64,000 nucleotides of DNA from assembly GCF_025370935.1 (NCBI RefSeq), contig NC_133494.1, forward strand, positions 12,378,946-12,442,945, read 5' to 3'. The translations under genes and the position numbers were made by a program. The DNA comes from Choristoneura fumiferana (lineage: Eukaryota; Arthropoda; Insecta; Lepidoptera; Tortricidae). Each line of letters starts with the position of its first letter. Positions within the stretch are counted from its first letter, which is position 1. This document shows positions 22,050-34,127 of the stretch, in pieces. The notes below the pieces were generated by a model. The model saw only the letters and a program-made list of their open reading frames with translations, did not search any database and was not told the DNA's origin.

Positions 22050-22735
22050 AATCGGAAAAAACTCCGGACCTAAAGCAAGGAAAATGTGGTTTCAGTTAAA
22101 TATCCTGAGATTTTGATGTTATAGATTTCAAAGTCCTCAACAAAAGTCTCTAAAACCAAACTTCACTTTGAAAGGGACTCGGAAACAGAGGTAGCGGTAC
22201 GGATTACCGAGGACCTGGGTTCGATTCCCAGTGATGGTCTTATTTTTCTGGTTTTCTGTGCATCTATATTTCAGTTTGTATTTTCAATTTAGGTTTTACG
22301 GGATGACCGTAAAAGTAAAAATTTGGAATTGAAATAAAAAAAAATACAAAAAGATTCCAAAAAACCAAACTTAAGAGGTAGCATCCTTAAAAACTTTTGT
22401 TCAGGACTTCGACATCTATAACATATTATTATCAAAATCTCAGGATATTTAACTAAAACCACATTTTCATACTTTAGGTCCGAGGTCCTTTTAGTCGGTT
22501 GCGTACGACAAATTATGATTGGTTTTTTGGAGTCTTTTTTTGTATTTTTTATTTCAACTCCAAATTTGTTACTTTTACGGGTATCCCGTGAAACCATATC
22601 GAAAATACAAACTGAGACATGGATGCACAGAAAAACCAGAAAAAGAGGACAGACACAGGAACAGGACAGGAATCTAAACACGAATTTTTCCTATGCATAC
22701 ATATATAAGGTTGCTTATTTCTACTATGCTACTTA
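22050..22735. repeat. Interleaved inverted-repeat complex
   Basis: Two inverted pairs alternate. Pair 1: about 22055-22150 with about 22385-22495 (shared core taaatatcctgagattttga). Pair 2: about 22238-22378 with about 22508-22645 (shared tttcaactccaaatttgt-like and acgggt/acccgt modules). The order is A, B, A-reversed, B-reversed, not the simple mirror order of a single foldback. Pair 2 is the body of the tRNA-headed SINE also seen at 58.2-58.6 kb. Nested or rearranged insertions are the likely cause. Confidence 0.7.
22180..22378 (+). mobile_element. tRNA-derived SINE, family 3, plus copy
   Basis: The head includes aggacctgggttcgattccc, a near-perfect B box (GGTTCGATTCC), followed by ttttctggttttctgtgcat and a body ending in an A/T-rich tract. 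The A box is degraded. The same head is much better preserved at 58481-58550. A true tRNA gene is excluded because no cloverleaf can be drawn from the 5' half. Confidence 0.65.
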
Positions 22736-22849
22736 AGCAACAGCACTAGTGACATCTATGTTGTCTCAGTTTATATTTTCGATACGACAAATTAGCAGTA
22801 CATAGTGGTGATATCTGTTAAAAACTTAAAAAAACCCGGATTAATTTTA

Positions 22850-23045
22850 GGACACGTTGTATTTCGATTTCCTTTTCCGGCGGCAACGCGAGCGCACGGT
22901 AGGCATAGGTCGGATTAAGGGGCGACTTTGTCTTACTCAACGGCGTATTAGAGCTGAGTCAATCTTGTCCCCCGCCTTGTTGGTAAAGCCGATTATTCCA
23001 ACAAATACTTTTTATTACGCGAGATTAATCGTCGTTGCCTAATTG
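22850..23045. other. GC-richer non-repetitive patch
   Basis: A patch of balanced composition in AT-rich surroundings with the homeodomain-like words ggattaagg and gagattaatcg. No open frame with a known domain; 61 codons is the longest. It is a candidate regulatory or conserved non-coding element by appearance only. Confidence 0.3.
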
Positions 23046-23286
23046 TAACATTGTCTTCTTAAGCCTTTTTGAGATGCTGTACTTTGTAAAGCTGGTTGAA
23101 ATTTCTTTAAGGGTTTAAATGTGCTATTAATTTCGTCATTATCATCGTAATATTTTTAAATATCTTGAGATAGTTCACTTTAATTGATCTGCTACCAAAT
23201 TAAGCAAAGTTTGTAATATGAGTGTTAGACAATAGATAGGGAACCATAAATTATATCATTTTACCTTGCTTCTCCGCAAAAGTAAA

Positions 23287-23578
23287 TTTTTTTTTATTCG
23301 ACTGGATGGCAAATGAGCAAGTGGTTCTCCTGATGGTAAGAGATCACCACCGCCTATAGACACCTGCAACACCAGGGGGATTGCAGACGCGTTGCCAATG
23401 CTTGGCCTCTACCTAAGATGGGATACCTCAAGTGCCAGTAATTTCACCGGCTGTCTTACTCTCCACTCCGAAACACAACAGTGCAAGCACTGCTGCTTCA
23501 CGGCAGGATTAGCGAGCAAAATGGTGGTAGCAATCTGGGCGGACCTTGCACAAGGTCCTACCACCTGCAGAAAGAAAT
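23287..23578 (+). repeat. Dispersed repeat D, longest copy
   Basis: Runs from a T tract and attcgactggatggcaaatg through the ccaggggga/ttgcag hairpin and tgctgcttcacggcagga to gcggaccttgcacaaggtcc and a short A tail. It shows the 3' part (after gcgagcaaa) missing from the 3.7 and 15.0 kb copies, so the family is at least about 290 bp. Confidence 0.8.
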
Positions 23579-23579
23579 A

Positions 23580-24087
23580 GGTATGACGGTCCAGTCAATG
23601 CTGAAGTTCTTGGTAACATTTTACTAATACCGTATTTACTAACATTCAATTATTCACGATATCACGATAGTTTTTTTTATTTCAGTGGGTACCTATATTG
23701 AGCAATTAGATTTATAATTATAACTACGGTTATTATCAATGTCATTGTTAATATCTGCATACCCGTTCCAAACACACGTTTATATGACAATCGCCCCAGT
23801 GATTCGAAGATAACTTTTTTAGTAAAATAAAGTGACATAACGATAACACTGATAGTTTTATTGTTCAAAACAACGAAATTCCAACTAGTTACAACCACGG
23901 ATACTGTTTCTTACTGCTCGTATTTACCTTACCTTTCCACCTTAAGACAAGCACCTACACATGCAGCTTCATCACCTCTATTCGTTTAGTTACATGCACT
24001 GTCAATATTTGTCAAGTTAACCGTCTTAGCGGTGACAGGCGAGCCCAAACACGAGACCCATGCCAATCCTGAACGTCAGAGACTATG
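23580..24087. other. Non-genic stretch
   Basis: No gene or repeat recognised. Confidence 0.4.
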
Positions 24088-24188
24088 TACAGTCAAGTGC
24101 AAAAATAAGTTACCTATTCGAACCACTCAAAAATATGGTACATATTTGTGAAACTTTAAATAAGTACATATTTTAACACTTGACTGTA
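24088..24188. mobile_element. 101-bp palindromic MITE, TACAGTCAAGTG ends
   Basis: Begins tacagtcaagtgcaaaaata and ends, reversed, tacagtcaagtgttaaaata; the inverted ends match over about 20 bases with two differences. No clear target duplication. It shares the acagtcaag terminus with the repeat at 2139 and 11096, and acagtc with 49878-50011. Confidence 0.8.
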
Positions 24189-24189
24189 G

Positions 24190-25885
24190 GTAGGTGCCTA
24201 ACCTACGCGATAAACTAAATGAAAAATATTGAGACCACTCGGAATGTAAATAGTCTTGCTGAAGATGGGAATAAATACTGAAAGGAAATATTTTTAAAAA
24301 TAAATCAAACTGCATTCTAAGATTTTGAAAATAGCCCGGGGACCGAACCGGCTATTATAGGTATAGTGTGTTACCGGCAGTAGGCTTTTTTTAAGGAAGG
24401 TTAAAGTAACGTACTTCTGTAACTTAACCATGACATTAATTTAATTAATAAATTAACATTCAGACTTTGTTAACTTTCTAAGAAAATTATAATTACCAGC
24501 AATGTACATTGCTAAACTATTCGCTCTTATTGCTCGGGCTTATTGCTATGTTCATTTAGCAGGAATTGGTGTAACCTTATAGACTACATTCCGGCTCCAG
24601 CAGCAACGTTTGAAAACAATTGATATTTTCATCCTTTGTCGATAATTGCTCCCGAAACAATAGTTCCAAAAATGGGTCATGTTTTTAACATCTAACAGAA
24701 GCAGTTGCCAAAGTCACAAAGACAAACAGACAATGAAGTAACACCAGTGGCTGTCCTTGGCAATTATTATTTACGACGATAGTGGCAATTTCTATACAAA
24801 TGACAGCGCAAAAAATGAAAGAATAGAGTTGGCTACCCTTGCTATGCTGTAATAAGTTACTCAAGAATTACTAGATCTTGCCGACGAGTTATCTCGACCT
24901 AGACAGAGTCTAATCTAATTATACTAATAACATAAAAAAACATCAAACAAAACAATTATGTGCAATGGACTACATGATACAAAAGTTGAGAAGTCATCAA
25001 GCTTCCAAATTTATTTAAAAAACGACCCAAGCCAATTGCTTCTTTCAATAGACATTTTTATGATGCACCAATACACGAATCAAACAATCTCTTTAAAGAG
25101 TTATATCCTGTTAGTCGAACAGCATTTGTTATTGTTTACAGCTTTAAAAATTTCATTGGTACCGAAGATACGGCATTAACGGTCCGATCTACGTCACGCG
25201 TCAGCCGTCATCCCGTTATCTCCACAAACCAAACGAATAACGGTACGAACTGAACCATTTTCGGGCAACCCTTTCAAATTATGAATACGTAATTACACCA
25301 GGCACCGTAAAGCATTATCGGGACAGTTATACAAAGAGTAACGTTATAAGGGTAGAAAGTAACAGGACTACACAATGGACTTTCTCCAGAAAGGCTGGAC
25401 TACTTGCACACAATCACTTCCTAGTTGGCGTGACCAAATTTTAACAGGACTTATTCATTCGATCACAATGCGTGTAACTGTCAGAGAAGTGTAGCTGCGG
25501 AGGTGACCAATTCGAATCGAGAGTTTTTGGTTATTGAGTCGATAGGCACAGTTCTGCTTGCGACCACGGCAGTTTAGATTTTGTAGTCAGTTCCACAGGT
25601 ACCTATTACAAACTGTAAAGTTAATTAATATAGTAACGAAATAGTCCCGTCAAATTTACAGCTGCGGGAAATTTGAAGCTGGTTTGCTTCGTGATTATTC
25701 CACAAACAAAGAGATTGTTTAACATAGGTACTTACAAGCTTTCATCACACTTTTCGTATTTTACGTATAAAACAAACAAGTGTAATTTTTTGAACTTTTG
25801 CGACTTATTCTCGTAATTAATAGCACGACCGGGGCTTAATCGCGACTTTAAAACATTGCTAAAATTACTTCGATAGTGCCTGAGC
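24190..25885. other. Non-genic stretch
   Basis: No gene recognised; open frames stay under 75 codons and show no domain. The sequence appears non-repetitive within this window. Confidence 0.4.
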
Positions 25886-25889
25886 GACC

Positions 25890-26075
25890 GAGCTGCGCTC
25901 GGGCTAAAAACCGGTACCAAGCGTTTTCCCAGAGATAGATAAGACCCAGCTAGATCGATTTTTCATCCCCGAAAACCCCTATATACCAAATTTCATCGAA
26001 ATCGTTGGAGCCGTTTCCGAGATTCTGATCATATATATACAAAAATTGCTCGTATAAAGGTATTAGATAAAGTCG
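25890..26075 (+). repeat. Dispersed repeat F-like fragment
   Basis: Contains atttttcatccccgaaaacc, ataccaaatttcatcgaaat and cgttggagccgtttccgaga, words typical of a lepidopteran repeat whose minus copy is at 47975-48075. Non-coding. Confidence 0.65.
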
Positions 26076-26079
26076 TATA

Positions 26080-27135
26080 TAGTTGTGCCATAAATGTAAT
26101 TTTATCCTGTGTATCGAAATGTGTAAATCTCTCTCTCACTCTCATTTAAAACATTATAGTCATTTTAATATACATTGAACCAACAGTCAATTTCCCATCA
26201 GCATTATTTTCTAACGACACCTACAAATCACCGTCACAAGCAGCGTAAGCGTTCATGATGTATGGTACTAACAGAGCAACCTCAACGACAGGTCCCGCCG
26301 GCAATAATAAACGAGCTGATTCTCGACGACACCCAGTCACACTGCGCCGTGAAATCATCCACAAAACACACAATACACTTAACTACATTTAACTCCCAAC
26401 AATACAGAACAAAAGCTAAAAACAAAACGACACAATAACAACAAAGAATTCTTCTCCCGATTCTTACCGATGTTCCCAGTAAATGACACAATGAAAGATT
26501 TCTTTGGCTAATGACATCCCCGACTGGCCGCTTTGTGGCTCTTTTATGGCATCCACGCGACACTATAATGGCATTAGTTCCACTATTTTGGCAACAGTGA
26601 TTCCTGACAAACATCTCAGTTCCTCGAATGACCAAGAGAAACTAGGTGAGGCTGTTAAAAAACTAAGCGCGTGCGGACGTGAGCCTCTTTGGGTTAATTA
26701 GCTACTAGTAAAAAATGAGAACCCCTTTTTAAATCAAATAAAAAACAAACTACCACAGTAAACTCAAGAAGTTCTACTTGGACTTATTTGTGGGTATTTT
26801 GACTCAGTAGAGAACTATTGGACGCTGACATAACGTCAGTACGGGAGTTGTGAAGATGAAGAGGGGAGGCTTTTGTTTTGCCATCTGTGCTGTAAGTTAC
26901 AGACGCTGTTGGCCCAACAGTGTCTTTAACTTACAGCACAGATTACCTATACAACAGTTACTATATACGTTACTGATTCAAGACCTTGCTTATAACTGCT
27001 GCCATAATCGCCTATCGACCGGTTCACAGCCAACAGTGTTAGCAGCAATCAAAGAGTACAGAAACAAGTGCGAGAACAGAAAAAGTCCCAGGGATTAAAG
27101 TTAATTAATTTGCTTAAAAAAAAAGTAGTTTGAAG
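26080..27135. other. Non-genic stretch
   Basis: A 117-codon open frame lies on the minus strand at 26282-26635 (Cys-rich, no motif spacing I recognise), overlapped by a 65-codon plus frame at 26504-26701. Neither has supporting splice context or a known domain. At 26887-26945 there is an imperfect inverted repeat (gctgtaagtta and aacttacagc). Confidence 0.4.
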
Positions 27136-27136
27136 T

Positions 27137-27440
27137 TCATCATCATCATCATCATCTCAGCCGTAGGACGTCCACTGTTGGACATAGGCGTCCCCCATAA
27201 AACTCCAGTCACTTCGGTTGGCAGCGGCCTGCATACACCGTGAACCCGCGGCTTTAACCAGGTCATCCGTCCATCTCGTTGGTGGACGTCCTACTACCGT
27301 AGGACGCTTGCCGATCCGTGGTCTCCACTCGAGAACTTTTCGACCCCAACGGCCATCTGCTATATGGCCTGCCCATTGCCACTTCAACGAGCTAATTCGC
27401 TTGGCTATGTCGGTGACCTTTGTTCTTCTACGTTTGTTGT
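27137..27440 (-). mobile_element. LINE ORF2 C-terminus, 5' truncated
   Basis: On the minus strand an open frame reads KRISSLKWQWAGHI, DGRWGRKVLEWRP, GRPPTRWTDDLVKAAGSR, MQAAANRSDW and AYVQQWTSYG, stopping at 27157-27159, then a (GAT)n tail. This is the far C-terminal end of a lepidopteran non-LTR retrotransposon reverse transcriptase ORF. Relative to the copy at 56.4 kb it has lost three residues after GHIA and gained one before GRPP; the frame is otherwise open. Truncation at about 27440 and the simple tail fit a dead-on-arrival insertion. It is the best protein match to the damaged copies at 3.1 and 14.4 kb. Confidence 0.88.
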
Positions 27441-27444
27441 TTGA

Positions 27445-30400
27445 AGTTGGTTAAAACTAAATCAGCTAGCATCCAAGTGCGTGTGCATGAAACCCGAGAG
27501 GAGCTTTTAGGTGGCACGGTAATTAGCTGAGAACTTCGCATCACTACCTGCCTAATAATTAAACGTTTGGCATTGCTACGCACTCTTTGTGCACAAGACA
27601 ATTCACAAAGTATTTGAAAATAAAATGTCATAAAGTAGCTTTTAATAAATAAGTATTTTTTTTTTACTTAATAGTTGAACATAATCCTCCTCTTGACTGC
27701 CACAATTCGCATAATAGTGCAATGTTAGCTCCATACCTTGCATATGCGTTCAAATCAACCCGTTAACTGCTCCTCACTCTACCTTGTCATCGCTGACCGC
27801 TTTCCGGAAGTGATTGCTAGTAGGTTAAAATAATACTTAGGAATTAAAAAAAAACTTCGTGTTGGGCCACACGCAGTGAAGAGTTCCGAACCAATATGCG
27901 GCAAGTTCTCTAAGCCACGGACGGCCGAACAGATAGTCAGACGGATACAGCAAAACCATAAGAATTCCATGTAGGACTACGAAACCCTAAATAGGGGTGT
28001 GTTATTTATAGAATGTACATTTTACTTACCCATATTTGGGAAACAAATGGAAGACTACAGTCAAAGTTCTAACCCAAAGCCTAACAAGTACGTTTCCATG
28101 GGTCTGTTCTGGGAAGAAAGCAGTGCTTTTGCCAAAACAACCTGCAAATCATGGAAAGTTATTGGTAGTCCGAGAAGTCTTTTTTACTGTCGATTTTCTT
28201 AAGTAAGTATATCGTGTAAATTTGCTTTAGCGTAGGAACCTTACTTTCTCTTTATTCTTTAAATACACTTTCTATTAGTATTAGAAATCAGTGGATGTTT
28301 ACGGAATTGTACTTAGGAGATTGAATGGTTTTCTTGCTGATGTTTTTTGTGTTCCTTGGTTGACCTATGGCTGCGACTACAAGCTTGGAACGTTTCAGAC
28401 GTTAAATTTAGGATTCAAATATCAATCAGTGGCTCGTTGAAAGAGTCACAATCACAATTATTGCATGCACCTCGTTACGGGTCCATTTTTATCGACGCGT
28501 GGCCTCACTGGCTTTTGACGCGGGCATTAAAATAGGCGGTGAGCGTAAAGCCTTATTTACACGGCGATAAATAACATTAATTGCTATACATTGTCGCAGC
28601 CGTTCGACCACTTATAAAACTGTAGCTTTGCGTCCCGCAATGTAACGTGCTGAATGATATTTGTCGTGTAAATGCGTAATTTGTGCAGCCCATGCACTCG
28701 TTAACCCCGGCCTCCGAATGTTTGTCGGGTGACAGCGACGCATGTCGAAAATACTTAGTGGGGCTGCGCCTCATTATAATCCCGGAGCTCCCGCCCTCTC
28801 GGCCGATATATTAACACGTCCCCGATGCTGTGGATACGTTGGGAGTTTGATTTGCTGTAGGAATTGGAAACCCATGGTTTTAAACAAAACTTGAGTTGGA
28901 AAAATATTTAAAACAGTCATGTGATCACTTTTTATAGCTGAGAGTAGACCTTAAATTTAAAAAGTCTGTAAAGATAGGGTTCGGTGAAACAATTATGTTA
29001 ACAAATATACCTGTTATATGTACCTACCTGAATCCCGACGAGTATAATTGAATATATATAACTGATTACTTTTATGTTAAGCATTTTACGCCAAAATATA
29101 TCACTTGCAAAGCAAGTGGCGCCTTTAATTTCTGCAGTTTTTGTCTTACTCTAGCTTGATATAAATCAATAAACCTTTGTTAAGAGAGACGAGACGAAAT
29201 ATTGGTAGCAGTGAAAACTATCATCGCTAACATACCGAAGCGACTGCTCTGAGATTTCACAGCAAAACTATGCTGAGGAGACCGCCTTTTTTTCTTTCCT
29301 TTGCGATTATTTACTCAATGACAATTTAGCGAAACAAAAGTATAATATTTATCGCGTCATATCCACAGTGTGTTACCGAAATCAGTGAGTGTTAAGAGAG
29401 AGCAGCAGAGAGCGGTGTGCCATTGTTATAATTTTCAATAAGGGGTGCGATCGAGGGGCATCGATCGTTCACTATACTGTTCACTACAGCGAACTATGCT
29501 ATAGGGTAGGGGTTTATGCATCCCATCCTCTGTGGTGTGCATCCAACTATAAATATCCGATGGGTGCCAAACTTTGTCTTGCACAGATTTAACTTCAGTT
29601 TGGAAATATCTCGATCCGTGTAGGTATAACAGTATTTTTGAAGCTTTTAGAAATATGAATTTGTCTAATGATGGCAAATTTGACGCGAAAATATCATGTA
29701 AACTAAGAAATGATACTAAAAACACTAAGCCACCTAAAATGCGTAGATATTAAATTCATTATCCACCAAATAGTACCTACCTAAATAGGTATTCTGTATT
29801 TATCTAAATGAAGTCAAGAAGTGTTTGGAAAAACCAAACAATCGTTTACAACAATGTAGAAAAATGTGTGTCCATAAATTTCAACTTTCGAAGACATGTC
29901 TCGTGTGCACTTAAAATGTTTACTACTAAAAATTATTACTTAAACCCTATTTTTTGAAAAAAAAAATCTCTCAGACAAGAATACTTCTCACAATTTGGCA
30001 TCACTTTCGATGGTGAAACTTCCATCATAAACCTAAAACAATTTGGTTAAGTCTAACTCCTGTTCTCTCATTTCAAAGGTCTAATGCATCTCCGAAAGCA
30101 CATCGCAAAATTAGAATTGGACGTGACGTCACTAATTATTCGGCAATATGCCACGGCACCAACTGCGCCGAACAACTACAGCGTGCGTGTACCCAACCAC
30201 CCGGGGCGCAGAATTCTATTAAAATCCAAACAATGCCGACTTCCCCAACTAATATCTGGACTAAATCCCTAATAAGTATGCCATTGTGTGAGAGGGACGT
30301 GGCTAAAGCGACAAAGAACACGTTATAGCGATCTCTAGACTTTTCTCCTTCCGTATTAGCGTATGAACCGAGCGTACATCATGGGAGTTACAACCTTATG

Positions 30401-31310
30401 ATTATCCCTAGGTAATTCTAGTTAGTTAAATTTACTATGGCGATTATGGCGTTTTGGATCAGTGTTGAACGGGAGTTGAACACGCCAGAGTGTGGTGAGC
30501 GTCTGGCCATGGAGGCTCACCGAACTTGCCACACTCCCCTTCCAAACTAGATTCGCAGTCCGGTTATAATACGGTGGCGACCATTCATTACACTCACGCT
30601 TCTGTTTGGTTTAAAGTTTTTAGTTTCGTGACAGTTTCAATTTGTTTTCGGATTAATTTTAAGATGGGCTTAGCACGCGTTTAAGGTTGAGACCAGCTGT
30701 CATTGCTACGTTGTCTAAAATATAATTTGATAAGATCTGAATTTTAGGTTACAACATTTGCTTACTCGTAAGTACCTAAGGTGAAATATGGTGGTCAATG
30801 ATCATGGTCAACTCATGCGTTAGGAATACCAGATTGTAGTTGAGATTCAATGAGTGAAAAAAAATTTTTTTTTCAGGTATTAATTGAAGTTAAACACGAA
30901 ATAATTACATTCAATGTTGCTGCTAGATATTTATTTGTGGTTTAATGTATAAATTCGGAGAAAATAGATCATACCGGGCAAAACACACGAGCTTATAAAA
31001 AAATAAACAAAATCCTGAAATGCAATAGAACAATTACATATAGTAACAAAAAAATTATGAGAGCGGACGTAGCAGGCATTTTGCTTTAGATTAGTTTAGG
31101 TACTCTAGAGTAAGATAAATGGGACACATTTCTACTCTTTCCCATTATTTAGAGTCAGCTCTCCTCGTACTGCGGTACTAAGATAATCTGTCCGGGTTAT
31201 CGTGTTGTCCATTTGGATTCGCTTTAAATCCCTTGATATTATCGAACTCCAGCGGACCCACGTGACTGTGACTGGAGAACACACTGGGGAACATATCTGG
31301 GCAAAGTGGG
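27445..31310. other. Long non-genic stretch
   Basis: No gene recognised in nearly 4 kb. GC-richer, non-repetitive patches are at about 28490-28830 and 30090-30250; the second contains a tgacgtca octamer at 30124-30131. A possible MITE (28556-28672) lies in the first. The longest open frame is 96 codons, with no domain. Confidence 0.4.
28556..28672. mobile_element. Possible short MITE, tttacacg ends
   Basis: The left end tttacacggcgataaata and the reversed right end tttacacgacaaatatcatt agree at about 13 of the first 15 bases. No target duplication found and the interior is not palindromic, so this is tentative. Confidence 0.4.
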
Positions 31311-31312
31311 TG

Positions 31313-31520
31313 AAGCCATGGTGGCCTAGTGATTTGACCCATGGCCGTTTGAACAGAGGATCGTGGGTTCAAATCCGGGCTCGCACCGCTTTACGGTGGT
31401 GGAAAATATCGCGAAGAAACCTGCACAAATCAGCGAAGCAATTCAAAGAGAACATATATGGGATGGTGATCACTGAGCAAAGCTCTTGTCCTTCCATTTA
31501 TCACAATTTTGAGTAGTATC
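31313..31520 (+). mobile_element. tRNA-derived SINE, family 1
   Basis: The head has A-box-like tggcctagtgattt and B-box-like gggttcaaatccg, correctly spaced for a tRNA-type RNA polymerase III promoter. The body shows gcgaagaaacctgcacaaat, equivalent to gtgaggaaacctgaacaacc in the fuller copy at 36629-36955. Its 3' end is degraded. Confidence 0.75.
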
Positions 31521-31784
31521 CGTATATAGTAAGTCCGTTCAATAACAAAATTGGTTTACCTTAAATCACGGTGAAACAGAGCGACATCACACGTCTTATC
31601 CTCTCAACGCCAATTATCAATCAAAGTGCGTCGAGAATCAGTGTAAAGTGTAGTGTCAACAGAGCTAAGTGTTTCCCGTGTTCCCGTCTTTGTAGGGAGC
31701 GGAACTCGATCTGTTCTGGGGTAAAACGACGTACATGGAACTTTGTAGAAACGATTTGGATTTAAAAGTGAAGTTTAGTTTAAT

Positions 31785-31970
31785 CATCACCACAGGAATC
31801 CTCTCAGAATGAGAGGACTTGGGTTATGGTTGCCATGAGAGCCCAGCGCGGATTGGGAACTTCACACACACCATCGAATTACTTCGCAGGTATGTGTAGG
31901 TGTCCTCACAATGTTGCCCATCACCGTGAAACTCGTGATGAATTTCAATTCTGAAAAACTCAAAGGTTTA
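31785..31970 (-). mobile_element. SINE family 1, 3' half on minus strand
   Basis: On the minus strand it reads gagtttttcagaattg, an acggtgatgggcaacattgt segment, gcgaagtaattcgatggtgt, the ccgcgctgggctc word and ctctcattctgagaggattc, matching the body of the 36.7-kb copy in order. The tRNA-like head is absent, so the copy is 5' truncated. Confidence 0.75.
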
Positions 31971-31974
31971 GGTA

Positions 31975-33480
31975 ATCTATGATTGGAACCCGTTTTACAA
32001 TTAGGATTTTACACATTTTGGCAAATGTCGGATCCTTTACATAGAAATGCGTTAATATGGCAAAAATGTTGAGTAAAGCTATATTTTTGGTCTACGTCTG
32101 CGTAGCCCATTCAATGAAATATTAGTTTGATTTTCATTAACCTAAGTTGATAAAAAGTCTCTTGTTTCTTATTTCGTCAGAAACATTGGAAAAATATCCG
32201 GAAATACAAGCGAAAAAATGCACATTGCAAACGAACGACATAGTGAATCTATCATTATATTTATTTAAAAAGTGAAATGTTTTGCATGAATCATTAAACG
32301 GCAAAATGCTAAGACTATCAAATTTCATCCATGAAGCAACGCTCCCATTAACAATAAATGAAACCAACAGTACTTAATTCCTACAATATTTTGATTGTGA
32401 CAATTGTCATATACCCGTTCCCGTCGGCTGTCAGTTCAGAGGGGCTAGACAATAGCGGCTAACTACCCCTTTCTTGGCAGGGGAGGCGCGGGCTTAACCA
32501 AGCATACACTGCGTTTTGGGGTAGCCAGTGTGGGGACACTCGGCCGCAACAGTGCTACGGATTTAGATTTGATTTGGCACTTACTTTTTAATAATTTATT
32601 GAATTAGGCGTTAGTTTTCGGAGGTCCATATCAATGACCCTGGTCTATATCATATTTTTTTTAATAACACATAATATCAAAAACTAAGCGATGATCAATG
32701 CGATTTGGCAGCGACGTAATCCGAATGTATTTGAACACAAATTATTAATCTGAACAAACATCTTTTTTTATTTTTTGGAGAATCTCTTTTTTTACATTTT
32801 ATTTAAGTTCTACTTCAAATGGGTAGAATTCCTTCCGCAAAATGTAATGCAAACTAAAAAACAAATGTTTCTAATAAAAGCAAAGCTGATAAAAATATAA
32901 AGTATGAATTCTAAGTGATCACATGTATAAGATAATAATGTTTTAAGGTGTAACACATTTTTAAGGCGTCAAAAAATCGTTATTTTCTTTTTTCTTAATA
33001 TTTTGGCTGCAGCTGAAAACTAGCGCTGTGGTTGCGTATTTCAGCAATTCTCAGCTGCCTGCCCTTTCGGCTTTAATTTAATTAATACGCTATTGTGACC
33101 TTTGATTTATCTTGTTATATTGTTTAAATGCCGAATAAATATATTATTTCTTTCTAACACTTTTGTGCCCGCCGGTACCCAAAAACTACTACAAGCTGGG
33201 GTCCCGCAGACCCACAAAGCGCGCTCGTAACCGGATCGCCAAATTGAAATGTTTTATTTCAGCCCCTGTGCCATTATTCGGATAATGCCGACTTTTAAAT
33301 TGATAACCGAGTGAACGCCTCATATGACAAATCTTTTGGGTTCAGCGTTCGAAGCGTGCTCGCGTGCGGACTGCGGGGTCGTTTCGGAGAACCAACTCGA
33401 AAAACAGCCAAAATTGGGAGTGAACCTATGAAGTAGTTTCTCTAATGACTTGACCTAAAATGTATATTTCAGAGTCTTTT
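31975..33480. other. Non-genic stretch
   Basis: No gene recognised. 33160-33430 is GC-richer and non-repetitive within the window. 32400-32570 is also GC-richer and may be an unclassified repeat. Confidence 0.4.
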
Positions 33481-33499
33481 TTTATTTTATGACGGTGGA

Positions 33500-33803
33500 A
33501 GCATTCTACGCTTCCACTGAACGTAGATATAGTTAGTGTTTAGTTTTGTAACTAAGGCACCCCATACATCCCTGTATTATTATTTTGTATTTTTTTCTTT
33601 AATTTTATAATGTAGTTATAAGTTATTTGTAATATTTGTAATTATTTTATTTTGAAAAAATGACTTTCTGCCAAGTTTCTTGCGGCGCATTCTTCGCGGC
33701 AATGATGGTCTTTCCGAAAGCGATGGTAGTTTAAAAAATTACGTGTTAAAGTGCCCATTGCGGCCTATTTTCTGAATAAATGATTTGAATTTGAATTTGA
33801 CAA
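33500..33803 (+). mobile_element. LINE 3' end with ttgaat tail
   Basis: Carries ccaagtttcttgcggcgcat, gatggtctttccgaaagcga, attgcggcctattttctgaa, then aataaatg and (atttga)n. I recognise this as the 3' end of an abundant lepidopteran LINE, with a polyadenylation signal and a short tandem-repeat tail. No coding part remains. Confidence 0.8.
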
Positions 33804-33889
33804 ACGCATTCTTCCTGATACTGGCTATATTGCTTTAGAAGTAGGTACTTTACTAGATTTAAATTAATCTATAGATAGTAAATCATATC

Positions 33890-34069
33890 AAATGATATTG
33901 TACCGGATAACTCACGTCTTAAATGGCTCCGAGCGGTGGCGCGCAGTGCGCGTGTTGCGGCAGCCGCCGAGTCGCGTGCTCCTGAGAAGAAGGGCTACGA
34001 ATTAGCCCGAAACACGTCGAGCTAAACTCGATTTAAGACTTGAGTTATCCGTTACAATAGGTATCATTT
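33890..34069 (+). mobile_element. Family S, longest copy, with terminal inverted repeats
   Basis: Left end aaatgatattgtaccggata and onward pairs with the right end: ggataactcacgtctt (33905-33920) is the reverse complement of aagacttgagttatcc (34035-34050) with one mismatch. The pairing continues outward to aaatgat/atcattt. The interior is GC-rich (ggcgcgcagtgcgcgtgttg) with the family core gaagggctacgaattagccc. The other family S copies lack the left part. Confidence 0.8.
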
Positions 34070-34127
34070 AATATGAGTGAGTCTCACGGTAGTTTCACGT
34101 ATCAAGATATAATTGACGATAGTTGAC

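Noticed and set aside
26282..26635. 117-codon Cys-rich minus frame
   Set aside because: Cysteine spacing fits no family I know, and a competing frame overlaps on the plus strand. Length is near chance in 64 kb.
27137..27160. (CAT)n run as a stand-alone microsatellite
   Set aside because: It is the 3' tail of the minus-strand LINE fragment; the same (GAT)n tail follows every related copy.
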